Shown: positions 50,692 to 60,678, counted from the stretch's first letter. The stretch is 64,000 nt of DNA from Halomonas rhizosphaerae (GCF_030010555.1 NZ_JASCQP010000011.1:124001-188000); one strand, 5' to 3'. Numbers and translations: made by a program. Notes: generated from the letters alone by a model not told the origin.

Positions 50692-52005
50692 TTGGATACT
50701 CGTTTCCCCTTCGTCGACTGGTTCCGCAATTCCTCCCCCTACATCAATGCCCACCGCGGGCGCACCTTCGTCATCCTGATCGAGGGCGAGGCCATGGCCA
50801 GCGGGCGAGGGGAGCAGCTGGTCCAGGACCTGGCGCTGCTGCACACCCTGGGCGTGCGGCTGGTGGTGGTGTTCGGTATCCGTCCCCAGGTCCAACAGGC
50901 CCTGGACGAGGCGGGCATCGTCCCCCGTCGCCACCAGGGGCGCTGGGTGGCTGACGAGGCGATCATGGCGCGGGTCGAGCGCATCGCCGCCGAGCAGCGG
51001 CTGTGGCTGGAGGCGCGGCTCTCCCCGGGGCTGCCCAACACGCCACTGCACGGCATCGAGATGACCGTGGTCTCCGGCAACCTGGTGATGGCCAAGCCGC
51101 TGGGCGTGCGCGAGGGAATCGACTTCGACCACAGCGGCGAGGTGCGTCGGGTGCGGGCGCAGGCCATCGAGGGACTGCTCGAGCGCGGGTCGCTGGTGGT
51201 GCTGCCGCCGCTGGGCTTCTCCAGCACCGGCGAGGTCTTCGACCTGGACGCCGCCGAAGTGGCCCGCCATGCCGCCACGGCGCTCGGCGCCGACAAGCTG
51301 ATCCTGCTCGGGGAAGCCAGCGGGCTGTTCGACCGCAGCGGCCAGCTGCAGCGCCAGCTGACCCCGCGTGAAGCCGAGCCGCTGCTCCTGCAGGCCGACC
51401 CGTCCGGCGAGCTGGCCCGGCACCTCGGGGCGGCCTGTGCCGCCGCGCGGCATGGCGTGGCCCGCACCCACCTGCTCTCCTGGCACGACCATGACGCCCT
51501 GCTCGGCGAACTGTTCACCCGCGACGGCGTGGGCACCATGATCACCGAGCACCGCTACGAGCAGCTGCGCGCGGCAGAACTCGGCGACATCGGCGGCCTG
51601 CTCGAGCTGCTCGAGCCGCTCGAGCGGCGGGGGATGCTGGTCCCGCGCTCCCGGGAGCGGCTGGAGTACGAGATCGACGACTATCTGGTGATCGAGCGCG
51701 ACGGCATGATCATCGGCTGCGCCGCCCTGCATACCTTCGGCGAGGCGACGATGGGGGAACTGGCCTGCGTGGCGGTCCACGACGACTACCGGGGCGGCGC
51801 ACGCGGGGAACTCCTGCTCGCCGAGATCGAGCGCCGGGCTCGGCGCCTGGGGCTCTCGGCGCTCTTCGCCCTGACCACCCACTCCACCCACTGGTTCTTC
51901 GAGCACGGCTTCCGCCTGGCCGACATCCAGGCGCTGCCACCACTGCGCCGTGACACCTACAACCATGCGCGCAAGTCCAAGATCCTGGTCAAGACCCTCG
52001 CCTGA
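50692..52005 (+). CDS. argA: N-acetylglutamate synthase
   Basis: 437-residue first enzyme of arginine biosynthesis (glutamate plus acetyl-CoA). The N-terminal amino-acid-kinase-like domain binds the arginine inhibitor (FVILIEGEAMASG, LVVVFGIRPQVQQAL, SGNLVMAKPLGVREG). The C-terminal GNAT acetyltransferase domain runs from about residue 290 (LAELGDIGG-like start, VAVHDDYRGGARGELLL acetyl-CoA loop). The start is a TTG at 50692 with GGAG upstream; the next in-frame ATG is far inside the conserved domain. Length equals the E. coli enzyme (443). Confidence 0.94.
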   Translation: MDTRFPFVDWFRNSSPYINAHRGRTFVILIEGEAMASGRGEQLVQDLALLHTLGVRLVVVFGIRPQVQQALDEAGIVPRRHQGRWVADEAIMARVERIAAEQRLWLEARLSPGLPNTPLHGIEMTVVSGNLVMAKPLGVREGIDFDHSGEVRRVRAQAIEGLLERGSLVVLPPLGFSSTGEVFDLDAAEVARHAATALGADKLILLGEASGLFDRSGQLQRQLTPREAEPLLLQADPSGELARHLGAACAAARHGVARTHLLSWHDHDALLGELFTRDGVGTMITEHRYEQLRAAELGDIGGLLELLEPLERRGMLVPRSRERLEYEIDDYLVIERDGMIIGCAALHTFGEATMGELACVAVHDDYRGGARGELLLAEIERRARRLGLSALFALTTHSTHWFFEHGFRLADIQALPPLRRDTYNHARKSKILVKTLA

Positions 52006-52015
52006 GGGCGCGCGC

Positions 52016-52033
52016 TGTCGCCATCCGGAGACG
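52016..52033. promoter_or_regulatory. GlrR-like half-sites (TGTC-N10-GACG)
   Basis: TGTC-N10-GACG matches the E. coli GlrR site TGTC-N10-GACA except for the last base. It lies about 190 bp upstream of the sigma54-like promoter at 52206, a plausible enhancer distance. Only one such site was found, so this is tentative. Confidence 0.35.
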
Positions 52034-52171
52034 CGCCAACCCGTTGAAAACAAAGACCATTCAGGAAATCCTGCGAAAGGCGTCGCCACCTGGCGACGAA
52101 AATCCTGCCATCCCCCGCCCATCGGCCGTTGCGCAGGCTGTTTCCCACCTGCTCCCTTTTTTTGTCCTGTT

Positions 52172-52184
52172 CAACCAGTTGATA
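52172..52184 (-). promoter_or_regulatory. IHF-binding site candidate
   Basis: CAACCAGTTGATA is a perfect match, on the minus strand, to the IHF core WATCAANNNNTTR. It sits 22 bp upstream of the sigma54-like -24 element, in an AT-rich patch, where DNA bending would help an enhancer-bound activator. Confidence 0.55.
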
Positions 52185-52205
52185 TGTAAAGGTTAATGCA
52201 GTTCC

Positions 52206-52221
52206 TGGCATGCCATTGGCA
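52206..52221 (+). promoter_or_regulatory. Sigma54 promoter candidate upstream of glrK
   Basis: TGGCATGCCATTGGCA has the invariant GG (-24) and GC (-12) exactly 10 nt apart and matches most of TGGCAC-N5-TTGCA. Transcription would start near 52232, just before a strong 5' hairpin. A second, weaker site with the same TGGCATGCCA core lies at 52529-52544. Confidence 0.6.
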
Positions 52222-52231
52222 ACAGTCAGGA

Positions 52232-52705
52232 CGAGCAAGGGAAAACGGTTCATTCGGCTCGAACCGTTTCCCGGTCGCCGAAGGGAGGCGGGCCATCACT
52301 GCCCTGTGCTCCCGCTCCCCGACGCGACCAGTGTCTGCTCCAAGCGATGTGTGACTTTAGGTTGCGATGAGACGGTACCGCCGCCAGGCAAGGATCGGTA
52401 TCGAGAGGGCAAGGATGCCCTGGCATGGACGCCTCTCCCCCTCCGGGGGATCGAATCGCGCAGCATCGCCGTCGGCCTCCGGTCGAGGCGGTGGTGCCAG
52501 GAACGGAGCAGGGCGGTTCGCCACGCGATGGCATGCCACCCGCATGAGGATGACCAGCCCCTGGTGGCAGATGGTGCCTCATGGCTTCGGGGCCTCCCCG
52601 GCCCATGGACATCCGGGCAATGGACGAACCAGGTCGTCGATTGATCGGATCTCCGGACCCTTCAGTTCCCTGCGTATTGGGCCGGCTCTGCCGGCCCTTT
52701 TTTTT
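52232..52705 (+). ncRNA. Candidate sigma54-dependent non-coding RNA (GlmY-like position)
   Basis: The 820-bp gap between argA and glrK contains no convincing protein gene. It has a sigma54-like promoter, a 12-bp stem-loop immediately at the predicted 5' end (52239-52251/52261-52272, one bulged A), further hairpins (AGGGCA-AGGA-TGCCCT at 52406-52421) and a terminator with eight T at 52679-52705. In E. coli the sRNA GlmY is encoded directly upstream of glrK and activated by GlrR with IHF, the same arrangement as here. From 52232 the RNA would be about 474 nt; from the second sigma54-like site (52529) it would be about 150 nt, nearer the GlmY size. No sequence homology to GlmY is claimed. Confidence 0.5.
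52679..52705 (+). terminator. Strong intrinsic terminator upstream of glrK
   Basis: GGGCCGG-CTCTG-CCGGCCC followed by eight T (52698-52705). No protein gene ends nearby (argA stops about 670 bp earlier), so it marks the end of a non-coding transcript. Confidence 0.88.
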
Positions 52706-52827
52706 CCCCTTGCGGGACCTGTCCTGCGGGGTGGTGCCGATTGGCCGCGGGGCGTTCGGCTGAACTCTGGTATCCTTGGGGATGGACGATGGTGGTTCCC
52801 GTTACCCTCCTGCAAAGAACGCTGTCC

Positions 52828-54333
52828 ATGACCTCAGCCGTTACGCGCCGCTGGAGGCCGCGCTCGCTGTTGCAGCTGGTGCTGCTGGCCTTTCTGGTAG
52901 TGATGCTGCCGCTGGCCGTGTTGATGATCCAGGCCGGTCAGGCCCTCTCCGAGCTGTCGCGCCTGGCCGATGTCAGTGCCCGCCAGGCGGTGGAGGAGAC
53001 CCGGCGTGCCCGCTCGCTGGGTGCGCTTGCGCTGGAGATGGAGCGCGGTGCCCGCCAGTATGCCGTGGTCGAGGAGGAGAGCCTGCTGGAGATCTTCGAC
53101 GAGCGCCTCGAGGAGTTCCGTGAGCTGCTGGCCCAGCAGCGCCGGCTGCTGCCCGATGATCCCGATGTGGCGGCACTGGAGGAAGAACTCGACGACCTCG
53201 CCGAACTGCCCGACCTGCCGCTCGAGGAGTTCACCGCCCGGCTCTCCGACTTCCTGCCCTTCGCCCAGCATACCGAGGCGATGCGTCGCGCCACCAACCG
53301 GCGCATCGACGAGCGCATCGAGAGCATCCGGGCCCGAGCCGAGGCGGTGCAGGTGCGCCTCTGGTGGCAGACCGCGGCCCTGGTCTCGGCGAGTCTGGTG
53401 CTGATGCTGCTTTTCACCCGGCTGATCATCCACCCGATCCGCCAGCTCGAACGGCGCATCCTGGGGATCGGCAGCGTGGGCGGCGACACGGGGCAGAAAC
53501 CGCGGCCCTTCAACGGCCCCGCGGAACTGGTCACCCTGGACGAGCGGCTGGACTGGCTGGCCTCGCGGCTCGACGAGCTGGAGGCCCAGAAGCAGCAGTT
53601 CCTGCGCCACATGTCCCACGAGCTCAAGACCCCGCTGGCCAGCGTGCGCGAGGGCTCGTCGCTGCTCGCCGACGGCGTGGCCGGCGAGGTCACGCCGCGC
53701 CAGCGCGAGATCCTCGACCTGATCGATGCCAGCGGGCGCGAGCTGCAGCAGCTGATCGAGCAGCTGCTCGATTACAACCTGCTCCAGCACAATCGCCAGC
53801 TCGACATCGAGCGGCTGGATGTCGCCACCGTGGCCAAGGAGGTGCTGGCCAAGCACCGCCTGGCCCTCGACAACAAGGAGATGCGCGTCAGCTGCTTCGA
53901 TGGCCCGCTGGCCTGGGAGCTCGACCGCACTGCCACGGCCAGGGTCCTCGACAACCTGATCTCCAATGCCGTCGCCTACGGCGAGGACGGCGGTGAACTG
54001 GAGATCCGTGCCCGTCCGCTGCGCGACCGGCTGGTGATCGAGGTAGCCAACAGCGGCGAGCCGATCGCCGAGGAGGATCGCGACCGGCTCTTCGAGGCCT
54101 TCTTCCAGGGCCGCGGGCGCCGCAAGGGGCCGCTGAAGGGCTCCGGCATCGGTCTCTCGGTGGCCGCCGACTGTGCGCGACTCCAGCACGGCAGCCTGGA
54201 GCTCGTGGACGATACCCGGCTGGCCGTGTGCTTTCGCCTGACCCTGCCGCGGATGGCCCGGGCTGCCGAACAGGATCACGATCACCCGACGCTCGCTCTG
54301 GCGGGCGCCCACTCGAGGAATGACACCCCATGA
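52828..54333 (+). CDS. glrK: Sensor histidine kinase GlrK (QseE-like)
   Basis: 501-residue membrane sensor kinase. TM1 is LQLVLLAFLVVMLPLAVLMI (about residues 15-34), followed by a helical periplasmic domain, TM2 WQTAALVSASLVLMLLF near residue 180 and a HAMP-like linker. The phosphorylated His264 is in HMSHELKTPLAS. The N box is DNLISNAVAYGEDG, and the G boxes are GSGIGLSVAADC. Partner and neighbours (qseG, glrR) identify it as GlrK. The frame is open from 52741; the ATG at 52828 is chosen because MTSAVTRRWRPRSLLQ gives a short basic leader before TM1. The ATG at 52789 is an alternative. Confidence 0.9.
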   Translation: MTSAVTRRWRPRSLLQLVLLAFLVVMLPLAVLMIQAGQALSELSRLADVSARQAVEETRRARSLGALALEMERGARQYAVVEEESLLEIFDERLEEFRELLAQQRRLLPDDPDVAALEEELDDLAELPDLPLEEFTARLSDFLPFAQHTEAMRRATNRRIDERIESIRARAEAVQVRLWWQTAALVSASLVLMLLFTRLIIHPIRQLERRILGIGSVGGDTGQKPRPFNGPAELVTLDERLDWLASRLDELEAQKQQFLRHMSHELKTPLASVREGSSLLADGVAGEVTPRQREILDLIDASGRELQQLIEQLLDYNLLQHNRQLDIERLDVATVAKEVLAKHRLALDNKEMRVSCFDGPLAWELDRTATARVLDNLISNAVAYGEDGGELEIRARPLRDRLVIEVANSGEPIAEEDRDRLFEAFFQGRGRRKGPLKGSGIGLSVAADCARLQHGSLELVDDTRLAVCFRLTLPRMARAAEQDHDHPTLALAGAHSRNDTP

Positions 54334-54902
54334 CCGCGCGCCCCTGGCTCCTGTGCCTGGCCACGGCCTGGCTGGCCGGCTGCCAGTACTTGCCCGAGCA
54401 GCTGCAGTCGCCCTCCGGCCCCTCGCCCCTCCAGAGCCCTTCGACCGGGTCGACGTTCTGCCATGCCGAGTTGCCGGACTTCGACAACCTGCCCTGCCTG
54501 CTCGACGACTGGGTGGCCTTCGGCCTGGCCTCCCAGCGCGGCGATCGGGAGTGGCGGGAAGCCACCCTGACGCGCCTCGGGGGCGAGCGTACCGAACGTC
54601 GCCTGGCGCGCGCCGTGCTGCTCTCCTGGGGCGACGAGCAGCAGTGGGACCGCGCCTCGGAGCTCTACAAGGCCGACCTGCATGGTGCGCCGCCCGAGCT
54701 GCAGCCGCTGCTGCGCTACTGGCTCAACGAGCTGGAGGGGCGCCGCCGCCTGGCCGGCCAGCTGGCCGAGAGCCGGGGCGAGCACGAGGCCATCGTGGAG
54801 GAGAACGAGGCCCTCACCGAGGAGCTCGAGGCCATGGCCGAGAAGCTCGAGCAGCTCACCGCCATCGAACAGAGCATCAATCTGCGACAGCAGAATGAAT
54901 GA
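54330..54902 (+). CDS. qseG: Lipoprotein QseG-like, partner of GlrK
   Basis: 190-residue predicted lipoprotein. The signal peptide is LLCLATAWLAGCQYL, with the lipobox LAGC and lipidated Cys at about residue 18. The mature part is helical and ends in a coiled coil (NEALTEELEAMAEKLEQL). It overlaps glrK by ATGA, is 15 bp upstream of glrR and occupies the place of QseG, the outer-membrane lipoprotein that stimulates the kinase in E. coli. Sequence identity with QseG was not tested; the assignment rests on position and architecture. Confidence 0.75.
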   Translation: MTARPWLLCLATAWLAGCQYLPEQLQSPSGPSPLQSPSTGSTFCHAELPDFDNLPCLLDDWVAFGLASQRGDREWREATLTRLGGERTERRLARAVLLSWGDEQQWDRASELYKADLHGAPPELQPLLRYWLNELEGRRRLAGQLAESRGEHEAIVEENEALTEELEAMAEKLEQLTAIEQSINLRQQNE

Positions 54903-54917
54903 ATCGGGAGAGACGAC

Positions 54918-56312
<1,395 letters not shown>

Positions 56313-56333
56313 CGGCCCCCGGGCACAACGCAA

Positions 56334-56357
56334 GACCCCCTGCCTCGGCAGGGGGTC
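56334..56357. terminator. Bidirectional hairpin between glrR and the peroxiredoxin gene
   Basis: An 11-bp inverted repeat (GACCCCCTGCC / GGCAGGGGGTC) sits between the convergent genes. The T-tract is poor on both sides, but position and stem strength support shared termination. Confidence 0.6.
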
Positions 56358-56384
56358 GTCGTGGTGCGAGCCGAATCGCGCGCC

Positions 56385-57038
56385 TTACTTGGGCAGCTTG
56401 GTCCGGCGCAGGTAGGGGAAGATGGTCTCGTATTCGCCGAACTTCGCCTTGGCATCCTCGTCGGAGACCGTCGGCGGAATGATCACGTCCTCGCCGACGG
56501 TCCAGTCGGCCGGCGTGGCCACGCCCTTGCCGTTGGCGGTCTGCAGCGCGTCCAGGGCGCGCAGCACCTCGGCGAAGTTGCGGCCGACGTTCATCGGATA
56601 GGTCATGGAGAGCTTGAGCTGCTTGTCCGGGCCGATGATGAACACCGAGCGCACGGTGGCGCTGTCGGCCGGGGTGCGGCCATCGGGCAGGTAGGCATCG
56701 GCCGGCAGCATGTCGAACAGCTTGGCGACCTTGAGGTCCTCGTCGGCGATGATCGGGAAGCCGACATCGCAGCTGGCGAAGCTGGAAATGTCATTGATCC
56801 ACTTCTTGTGATCCTCCACGCCATCCACCGAGATGCCGATCACCTTGGTGTCGCGCTTCTTCCACTCCTCGTTGAGCTTGGCCACGGCGCCGAACTCGGT
56901 GGTGCAGACCGGGGTGAAGTCCTTGGGATGGGAGAACAGGATCGCCCAGCTGTCGCCGATCCACTCGTGGAAGCGGATCGGGCCCTGGCTGGTATCGGCC
57001 TCGAAGTCGGGTACAACGTCATTGATGCGCAGTGACAT
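56385..57038 (-). CDS. 1-Cys peroxiredoxin (Prx6 family)
   Basis: 217-residue peroxiredoxin reducing H2O2 and organic peroxides. MSLRINDVVPDFEADTSQG opens the thioredoxin fold. The peroxidatic Cys lies in HPKDFTPVCTTEFG, and the Prx6-type C-terminal dimerisation arm follows (TPADWTVGEDVIIPP). The N-terminal frame is open to 57128, but the ATG at 57038 with GGGAG upstream is the family start. A TTGACG/TATACG promoter flanked by a 9-bp inverted repeat lies upstream. Confidence 0.94.
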   Translation of the reverse strand: MSLRINDVVPDFEADTSQGPIRFHEWIGDSWAILFSHPKDFTPVCTTEFGAVAKLNEEWKKRDTKVIGISVDGVEDHKKWINDISSFASCDVGFPIIADEDLKVAKLFDMLPADAYLPDGRTPADSATVRSVFIIGPDKQLKLSMTYPMNVGRNFAEVLRALDALQTANGKGVATPADWTVGEDVIIPPTVSDEDAKAKFGEYETIFPYLRRTKLPK

Positions 57039-57111
57039 GGTGTTACTCCCTGGTTGATGGGGGGATGCGTCCCCGAGCGACCCGCAGTCGGGCACGGGGA
57101 TGACTCTGGTA

Positions 57112-57147
57112 CCTTGACGTATAGGCACTGGCCTTTCGACGTCAAGG
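57112..57147 (-). promoter_or_regulatory. Promoter and flanking inverted repeat of the peroxiredoxin gene
   Basis: On the minus strand, TTGACG (57140-57145) and TATACG (57118-57123) are separated by 16 bp. A 9-bp inverted repeat, CCTTGACGT (57112-57120) and ACGTCAAGG (57139-57147), covers both hexamers and could be an operator. A second palindrome, GAATAT-CC-ATATTC, lies at 57182-57195. Confidence 0.55.
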
Positions 57148-57204
57148 CGTTCTTCGGAACAAGCTTAGATAGTATTTTTTTGAATATCCATATTCCAAGA
57201 TCTA

Positions 57205-58614
57205 TCACCCTGATGCCCTGTCGCCATGGGGCGTGGTGTCGCAGGCCTCGGTGCGGGTCACCGTGACGGCGAGCCGCCCCTCGCCCAGCCGTGCCTCGAG
57301 CGCCTGGCCGGGGGCGGTGTCAGCGGCCCGGCGGACGACGCGGCCCTGCGCGTCCTCGAGGATCGCGTAGCCGCGCCCCAGCACCGCCAGTGGGCTGACG
57401 GCCTGCAGCTCGCGAGCGAGACCGCCCAGCCGCTCGCGGTGGCGGTCCAGCGCCCGCGGCATGGCCTGGTGGAGCCGCCAGCGGGCCCGCGTCAGCCGCT
57501 GACCGGCCTGCTCCACCAGCCGGTCCGGCGAGCGCAGCGCGAGGCGCTGGCGCAGGTGGTGCTCGCGGCGTCGCTCGGTGGCGAGCCGCGCCTGCATGAC
57601 GCGCCGCAGCCGGCCCTCCAGCTGGTCCAGCTGCCGGCGGCGCGCGGCCAGCACCTCGCCGGGGTGGCGCAGCCGGGCCCGCAGGTGGTCCAGGCGCTGG
57701 GCCTCGGTCTCCAGGCGGGCGCGCTGGGCCCGACCGAGCCGTTCGGCCAGCCGCTCGAGGCGGTGGAGACGCTCGCGGCGGTCGGGCACCAGCTGCTCGG
57801 CGGCAGCCGAAGGGGTGGGAGCACGCGCATCGGCGGCGAAGTCGGCCAGGGTGACGTCCACCTCGTGGCCCACCGCCGACATCACCGGCAGCCGCGAGTG
57901 GAAGATCGCCCGGGCCAGGTGCTCGTCGTTGAAGGCCCAGAGGTCCTCCAGGCTGCCGCCGCCGCGGGTGATCAGGATGGCGTCGCGGGCCGGGTCCAGC
58001 GCCTGCTGGCGGTTGAGCAGGCCCAGCGCCGAGATCAGCGCCGGGGCGGCCTCGCGCCCCTGCACCGGCACCGGGATCAGCGTCACCTGCGTAAGCGGCC
58101 AGCGCGCCGCGAGTACCGCCAGCACGTCGCGGATCGCCGCGCCGGTGGGCGAGGTGAGCACCAGCAGGTGCCGTGGCGGATAGGGCAGGGGGCGCGCGTT
58201 GGCGAACACCCCCTCGGCGGCGAGCCGGGCCTTGAGCCGCTCGAAGGCCGCCAGCAGCTCGCCAACGCCGGCCGCCTGCACCGCCTCGACGATCAGCTGG
58301 TAGTCGCCGCGTGGCTCGAACAGCGACACCTGGCCGCGCACCTTGACCCGGTCGCCGTCGCGCATGGGGGCGGCGACGAAGCGCGCCCGGGTGCGGAACA
58401 GCGCGCAGCGCAGCTGGGCCCGGTCGTCCTTGAGGGTGAAGTAGATGTGCCCCGAGCCCGGCCGCGACACCCCGGAGAGCTCGCCCTCCACCCACACCTC
58501 GCCGACATCCTGCTCCAGCGCCTGGCGGGCGCGGCGGTTGAGCTCGCTGACGGAGAGGGCCTGGGAGGGTCCGTTGGCATCGGCGCTGGGCATCGTGGAG
58601 GCGTCCTGTGGCAT
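57205..58614 (-). CDS. xseA: Exodeoxyribonuclease VII large subunit
   Basis: 469-residue large subunit of ExoVII, which degrades single-stranded DNA from both ends. The N-terminal OB fold is VWVEGELSGVSRPGSGHIYFTLKD. The catalytic region contains LLVLTSPTGAAIRDVL, ITRGGGSLEDLWAFNDE and MSAVGHEVDVTLADFAADARAPTPSAAAE-type family segments. A long Arg-rich coiled coil precedes the C-terminal LAVLGRGYAILED. The start at 58614 has a GAGGG site; a second Met lies 7 codons later. xseB is not adjacent. Confidence 0.95.
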   Translation of the reverse strand: MPQDASTMPSADANGPSQALSVSELNRRARQALEQDVGEVWVEGELSGVSRPGSGHIYFTLKDDRAQLRCALFRTRARFVAAPMRDGDRVKVRGQVSLFEPRGDYQLIVEAVQAAGVGELLAAFERLKARLAAEGVFANARPLPYPPRHLLVLTSPTGAAIRDVLAVLAARWPLTQVTLIPVPVQGREAAPALISALGLLNRQQALDPARDAILITRGGGSLEDLWAFNDEHLARAIFHSRLPVMSAVGHEVDVTLADFAADARAPTPSAAAEQLVPDRRERLHRLERLAERLGRAQRARLETEAQRLDHLRARLRHPGEVLAARRRQLDQLEGRLRRVMQARLATERRREHHLRQRLALRSPDRLVEQAGQRLTRARWRLHQAMPRALDRHRERLGGLARELQAVSPLAVLGRGYAILEDAQGRVVRRAADTAPGQALEARLGEGRLAVTVTRTEACDTTPHGDRASG

Positions 58615-58670
58615 GTGACGCCCTCACTCTAGCATGTCACCGGCAAGATTCGCGGCGAGGTGCCAGGCAA

Positions 58671-58698
58671 CGAAAACGCCGAGCCTGTTGGCTCGGCG
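58671..58698 (-). terminator. Terminator after the CsbD gene
   Basis: A 9-bp stem (58677-58685/58690-58698, loop of 4) is followed on the minus strand by TTTTCGTT. It lies 36 bp after the CsbD-like stop and keeps this transcript separate from xseA. Confidence 0.8.
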
Positions 58699-58733
58699 CA
58701 AGGGGGCAGGGCGGCCCTAAAGGGCCTGACCCG

Positions 58734-58931
58734 TCATTGCCGGCTGGCCCAGTCATCGGCCTCCTTCTCGGCCTGTTCGCGGGCCATGCCATATTTCTGT
58801 TGCAGCTTGCCGATCAGCTGTTCCCGGTTGCCGGCGATCTCGTCCACTTCATCGTCGGTGAGTTCACCCCAGCTGGAGCGGGCCTTGCCCTTCATTTCCT
58901 TCCATTTGCCTTCGATCTGGTCCCAGTTCAT
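58734..58931 (-). CDS. CsbD-family stress protein
   Basis: 65-residue hydrophilic protein matching the CsbD family over its whole length: MNWDQIEGKWKEMKGKARSS, WGELTDDEVDEIAGNREQLIGKLQ and a helical acidic C-terminus. Family members are induced in general stress and are of unknown biochemistry. A strong AAGGAGAG site precedes the start. It is a single-gene unit between guaB (divergent) and xseA. Confidence 0.92.
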   Translation of the reverse strand: MNWDQIEGKWKEMKGKARSSWGELTDDEVDEIAGNREQLIGKLQQKYGMAREQAEKEADDWASRQ

Positions 58932-59098
58932 GTCGACTCTCCTTTCCTTGAGCGGCCTGGCTGAGGGGGTTCCTGAGCACCCTGCGAGCCAGTTCTTAGA
59001 TTAGACCAGGGCACCGGACTGTGAGGTAAGTCTTGGTCAGCGAATGTGCCCATTGCGTGAATGGCCGGCGGGCGGCGGGTGAGCTCGTGGTCAACCCC

Positions 59099-59128
59099 GT
59101 GACGCAAGCCCCCACTGGCCGTTATAAT
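59099..59128 (+). promoter_or_regulatory. Promoter candidate for guaBA
   Basis: A perfect TATAAT (59123-59128), with GTGACG 18 bp upstream (59099-59104), lies 48 bp before the guaB start. Confidence 0.55.
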
Positions 59129-59176
59129 GGGGGATTAACTTCATCCCTCCCACCAGTTCACTGGGTGTTGCCGCAT

Positions 59177-60646
59177 ATGCTACGTATGGCCCAAGAAGCT
59201 CTTACGTTCGATGACGTATTACTCGTGCCCGGGTATTCCGATGTCCTGCCCAACGACGTCAGCCTCCGGACCCGCCTGACCCGCGACCTCTTCCTGAACA
59301 TCCCGCTCGTCTCCGCCGCCATGGACACCGTCACCGAAGCCCGCCTGGCCATCGCCATGGCCCAGGAAGGCGGCATCGGCATCATCCACAAGAGCATGAC
59401 CATCGCCCACCAGGCGGCCGAGGTGCGCAAGGTCAAGAAGCATGAGAGCGTGATCGTCAAGGACCCCGTCACCGTGGGGCCCAAGGCCAAGCTGGCGGAC
59501 CTGCTGGCGATGGCCGAGGAGCACGGCTTCTCCGGCTTCCCGGTGGTGGAGGGCGAGACCCTGGTGGGCCTGGTGACTCAGCGCGACATGCGCTTCCAGC
59601 CCAACCACGGCGACAGCGTGGCCGACATCATGACCCCCGGTGAGAAGCTCGTCACCGTGCCGGTGGGCACCAGTCTCGAGATCATCAAGGGCAAGATGCA
59701 GGAGCACCGCATCGAGAAGATGCTGGTGGTGGATGACGCCTTCCGCCTGCGCGGCCTGGTCACCTTCCAGGACATCGAGAAGGCCCGCACCTTCCCCCTG
59801 GCGGCCAAGGACGCCGACGGCCGCCTGCTGGTCGGCGCCGCCGTGGGCACCGGCCCCGAGACGCCGGACCGCGTGGCCGCCCTGGCCGAGGCCGGGGTCG
59901 ACGTGGTGGTGGTCGACACCGCCCATGGCCACTCCAAGGGCGTGATCGAGCGCGTGCGCTGGGTGAAGGAGCACTTCCCGCAGATCCAGGTGATCGGCGG
60001 CAACATCGCCACCGCCGACGCGGCGAAGGCGCTCGCCGAGGCGGGAGCCGATGCCGTCAAGGTGGGCATCGGCCCCGGCTCCATCTGCACCACCCGCGTG
60101 GTGGCCGGCGTGGGCGTGCCACAGATCACCGCCGTCTCCAACGTGGCCGCGGCGCTGGAGCCCTACGACATCCCGCTGATCGCCGACGGCGGCGTGCGCT
60201 ACTCCGGCGACCTGGCCAAGGCCGTGGCCGCCGGCGCCAGCACCGTGATGGCCGGTGGCCTGCTGGCCGGCACCGAGGAATCCCCGGGCGAGATCGAGCT
60301 CTTCCAGGGCCGCACCTACAAGGCCTACCGCGGCATGGGCTCCATGGGCGCCATGTCCCAGACCCAGGGCAGCGCCGACCGCTACTTCCAGGACAAGAGC
60401 GAGGGCGCCGAGAAGCTGGTGCCGGAAGGCATCGAGGGCCGGGTGCCTTACAAGGGCATGATGAGCGCCATCGTCCACCAGCTGATGGGCGGCCTGCGCG
60501 CCTCCATGGGCTACACCGGCTGCCGCGACATCCAGGAGATGCGCACCAAGCCGCAGTTCGTGCAGATCACCGGGGCCGGCTTCAACGAGTCCCACGTGCA
60601 CGACGTGCAGATCACCAAGGAAGCCCCGAACTACCGCGCGGGCTGA
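59177..60646 (+). CDS. guaB: IMP dehydrogenase
   Basis: 489-residue enzyme oxidising IMP to XMP, the committed step to guanine nucleotides. [21 protein letters not shown] at the ATG at 59177 is the family N-terminus; the frame is open from 59033. A Bateman CBS pair occupies about residues 95-205. The catalytic Cys304 is in [15 protein letters not shown], with [11 protein letters not shown] and the flap region [11 protein letters not shown] also present. Second-gene partner guaA follows 95 bp later, with an AGC-type 14-nt repeat between. Confidence 0.97.
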   Translation: MLRMAQEALTFDDVLLVPGYSDVLPNDVSLRTRLTRDLFLNIPLVSAAMDTVTEARLAIAMAQEGGIGIIHKSMTIAHQAAEVRKVKKHESVIVKDPVTVGPKAKLADLLAMAEEHGFSGFPVVEGETLVGLVTQRDMRFQPNHGDSVADIMTPGEKLVTVPVGTSLEIIKGKMQEHRIEKMLVVDDAFRLRGLVTFQDIEKARTFPLAAKDADGRLLVGAAVGTGPETPDRVAALAEAGVDVVVVDTAHGHSKGVIERVRWVKEHFPQIQVIGGNIATADAAKALAEAGADAVKVGIGPGSICTTRVVAGVGVPQITAVSNVAAALEPYDIPLIADGGVRYSGDLAKAVAAGASTVMAGGLLAGTEESPGEIELFQGRTYKAYRGMGSMGAMSQTQGSADRYFQDKSEGAEKLVPEGIEGRVPYKGMMSAIVHQLMGGLRASMGYTGCRDIQEMRTKPQFVQITGAGFNESHVHDVQITKEAPNYRAG

Positions 60647-60650
60647 TACA

Positions 60651-60678
60651 CGCTTGAAGCCGGAAGCTTGAAGTTGGA
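60651..60678 (+). repeat. Two imperfect 14-bp repeats between guaB and guaA
   Basis: CGCTTGAAGCCGGA and AGCTTGAAGTTGGA (11/14 identical) begin 4 nt after the guaB stop and run into a TGGAAG/CTTCCA stem (60675-60697). Layout and position are the same as in the repeats after pit and zipA. Confidence 0.5.

Noticed and set aside
52006-52827. Short frames in the argA-glrK gap considered as a gene
   Set aside because: None has a plausible ribosome site plus conserved-looking sequence; promoter, hairpins and terminator fit a non-coding transcript better.
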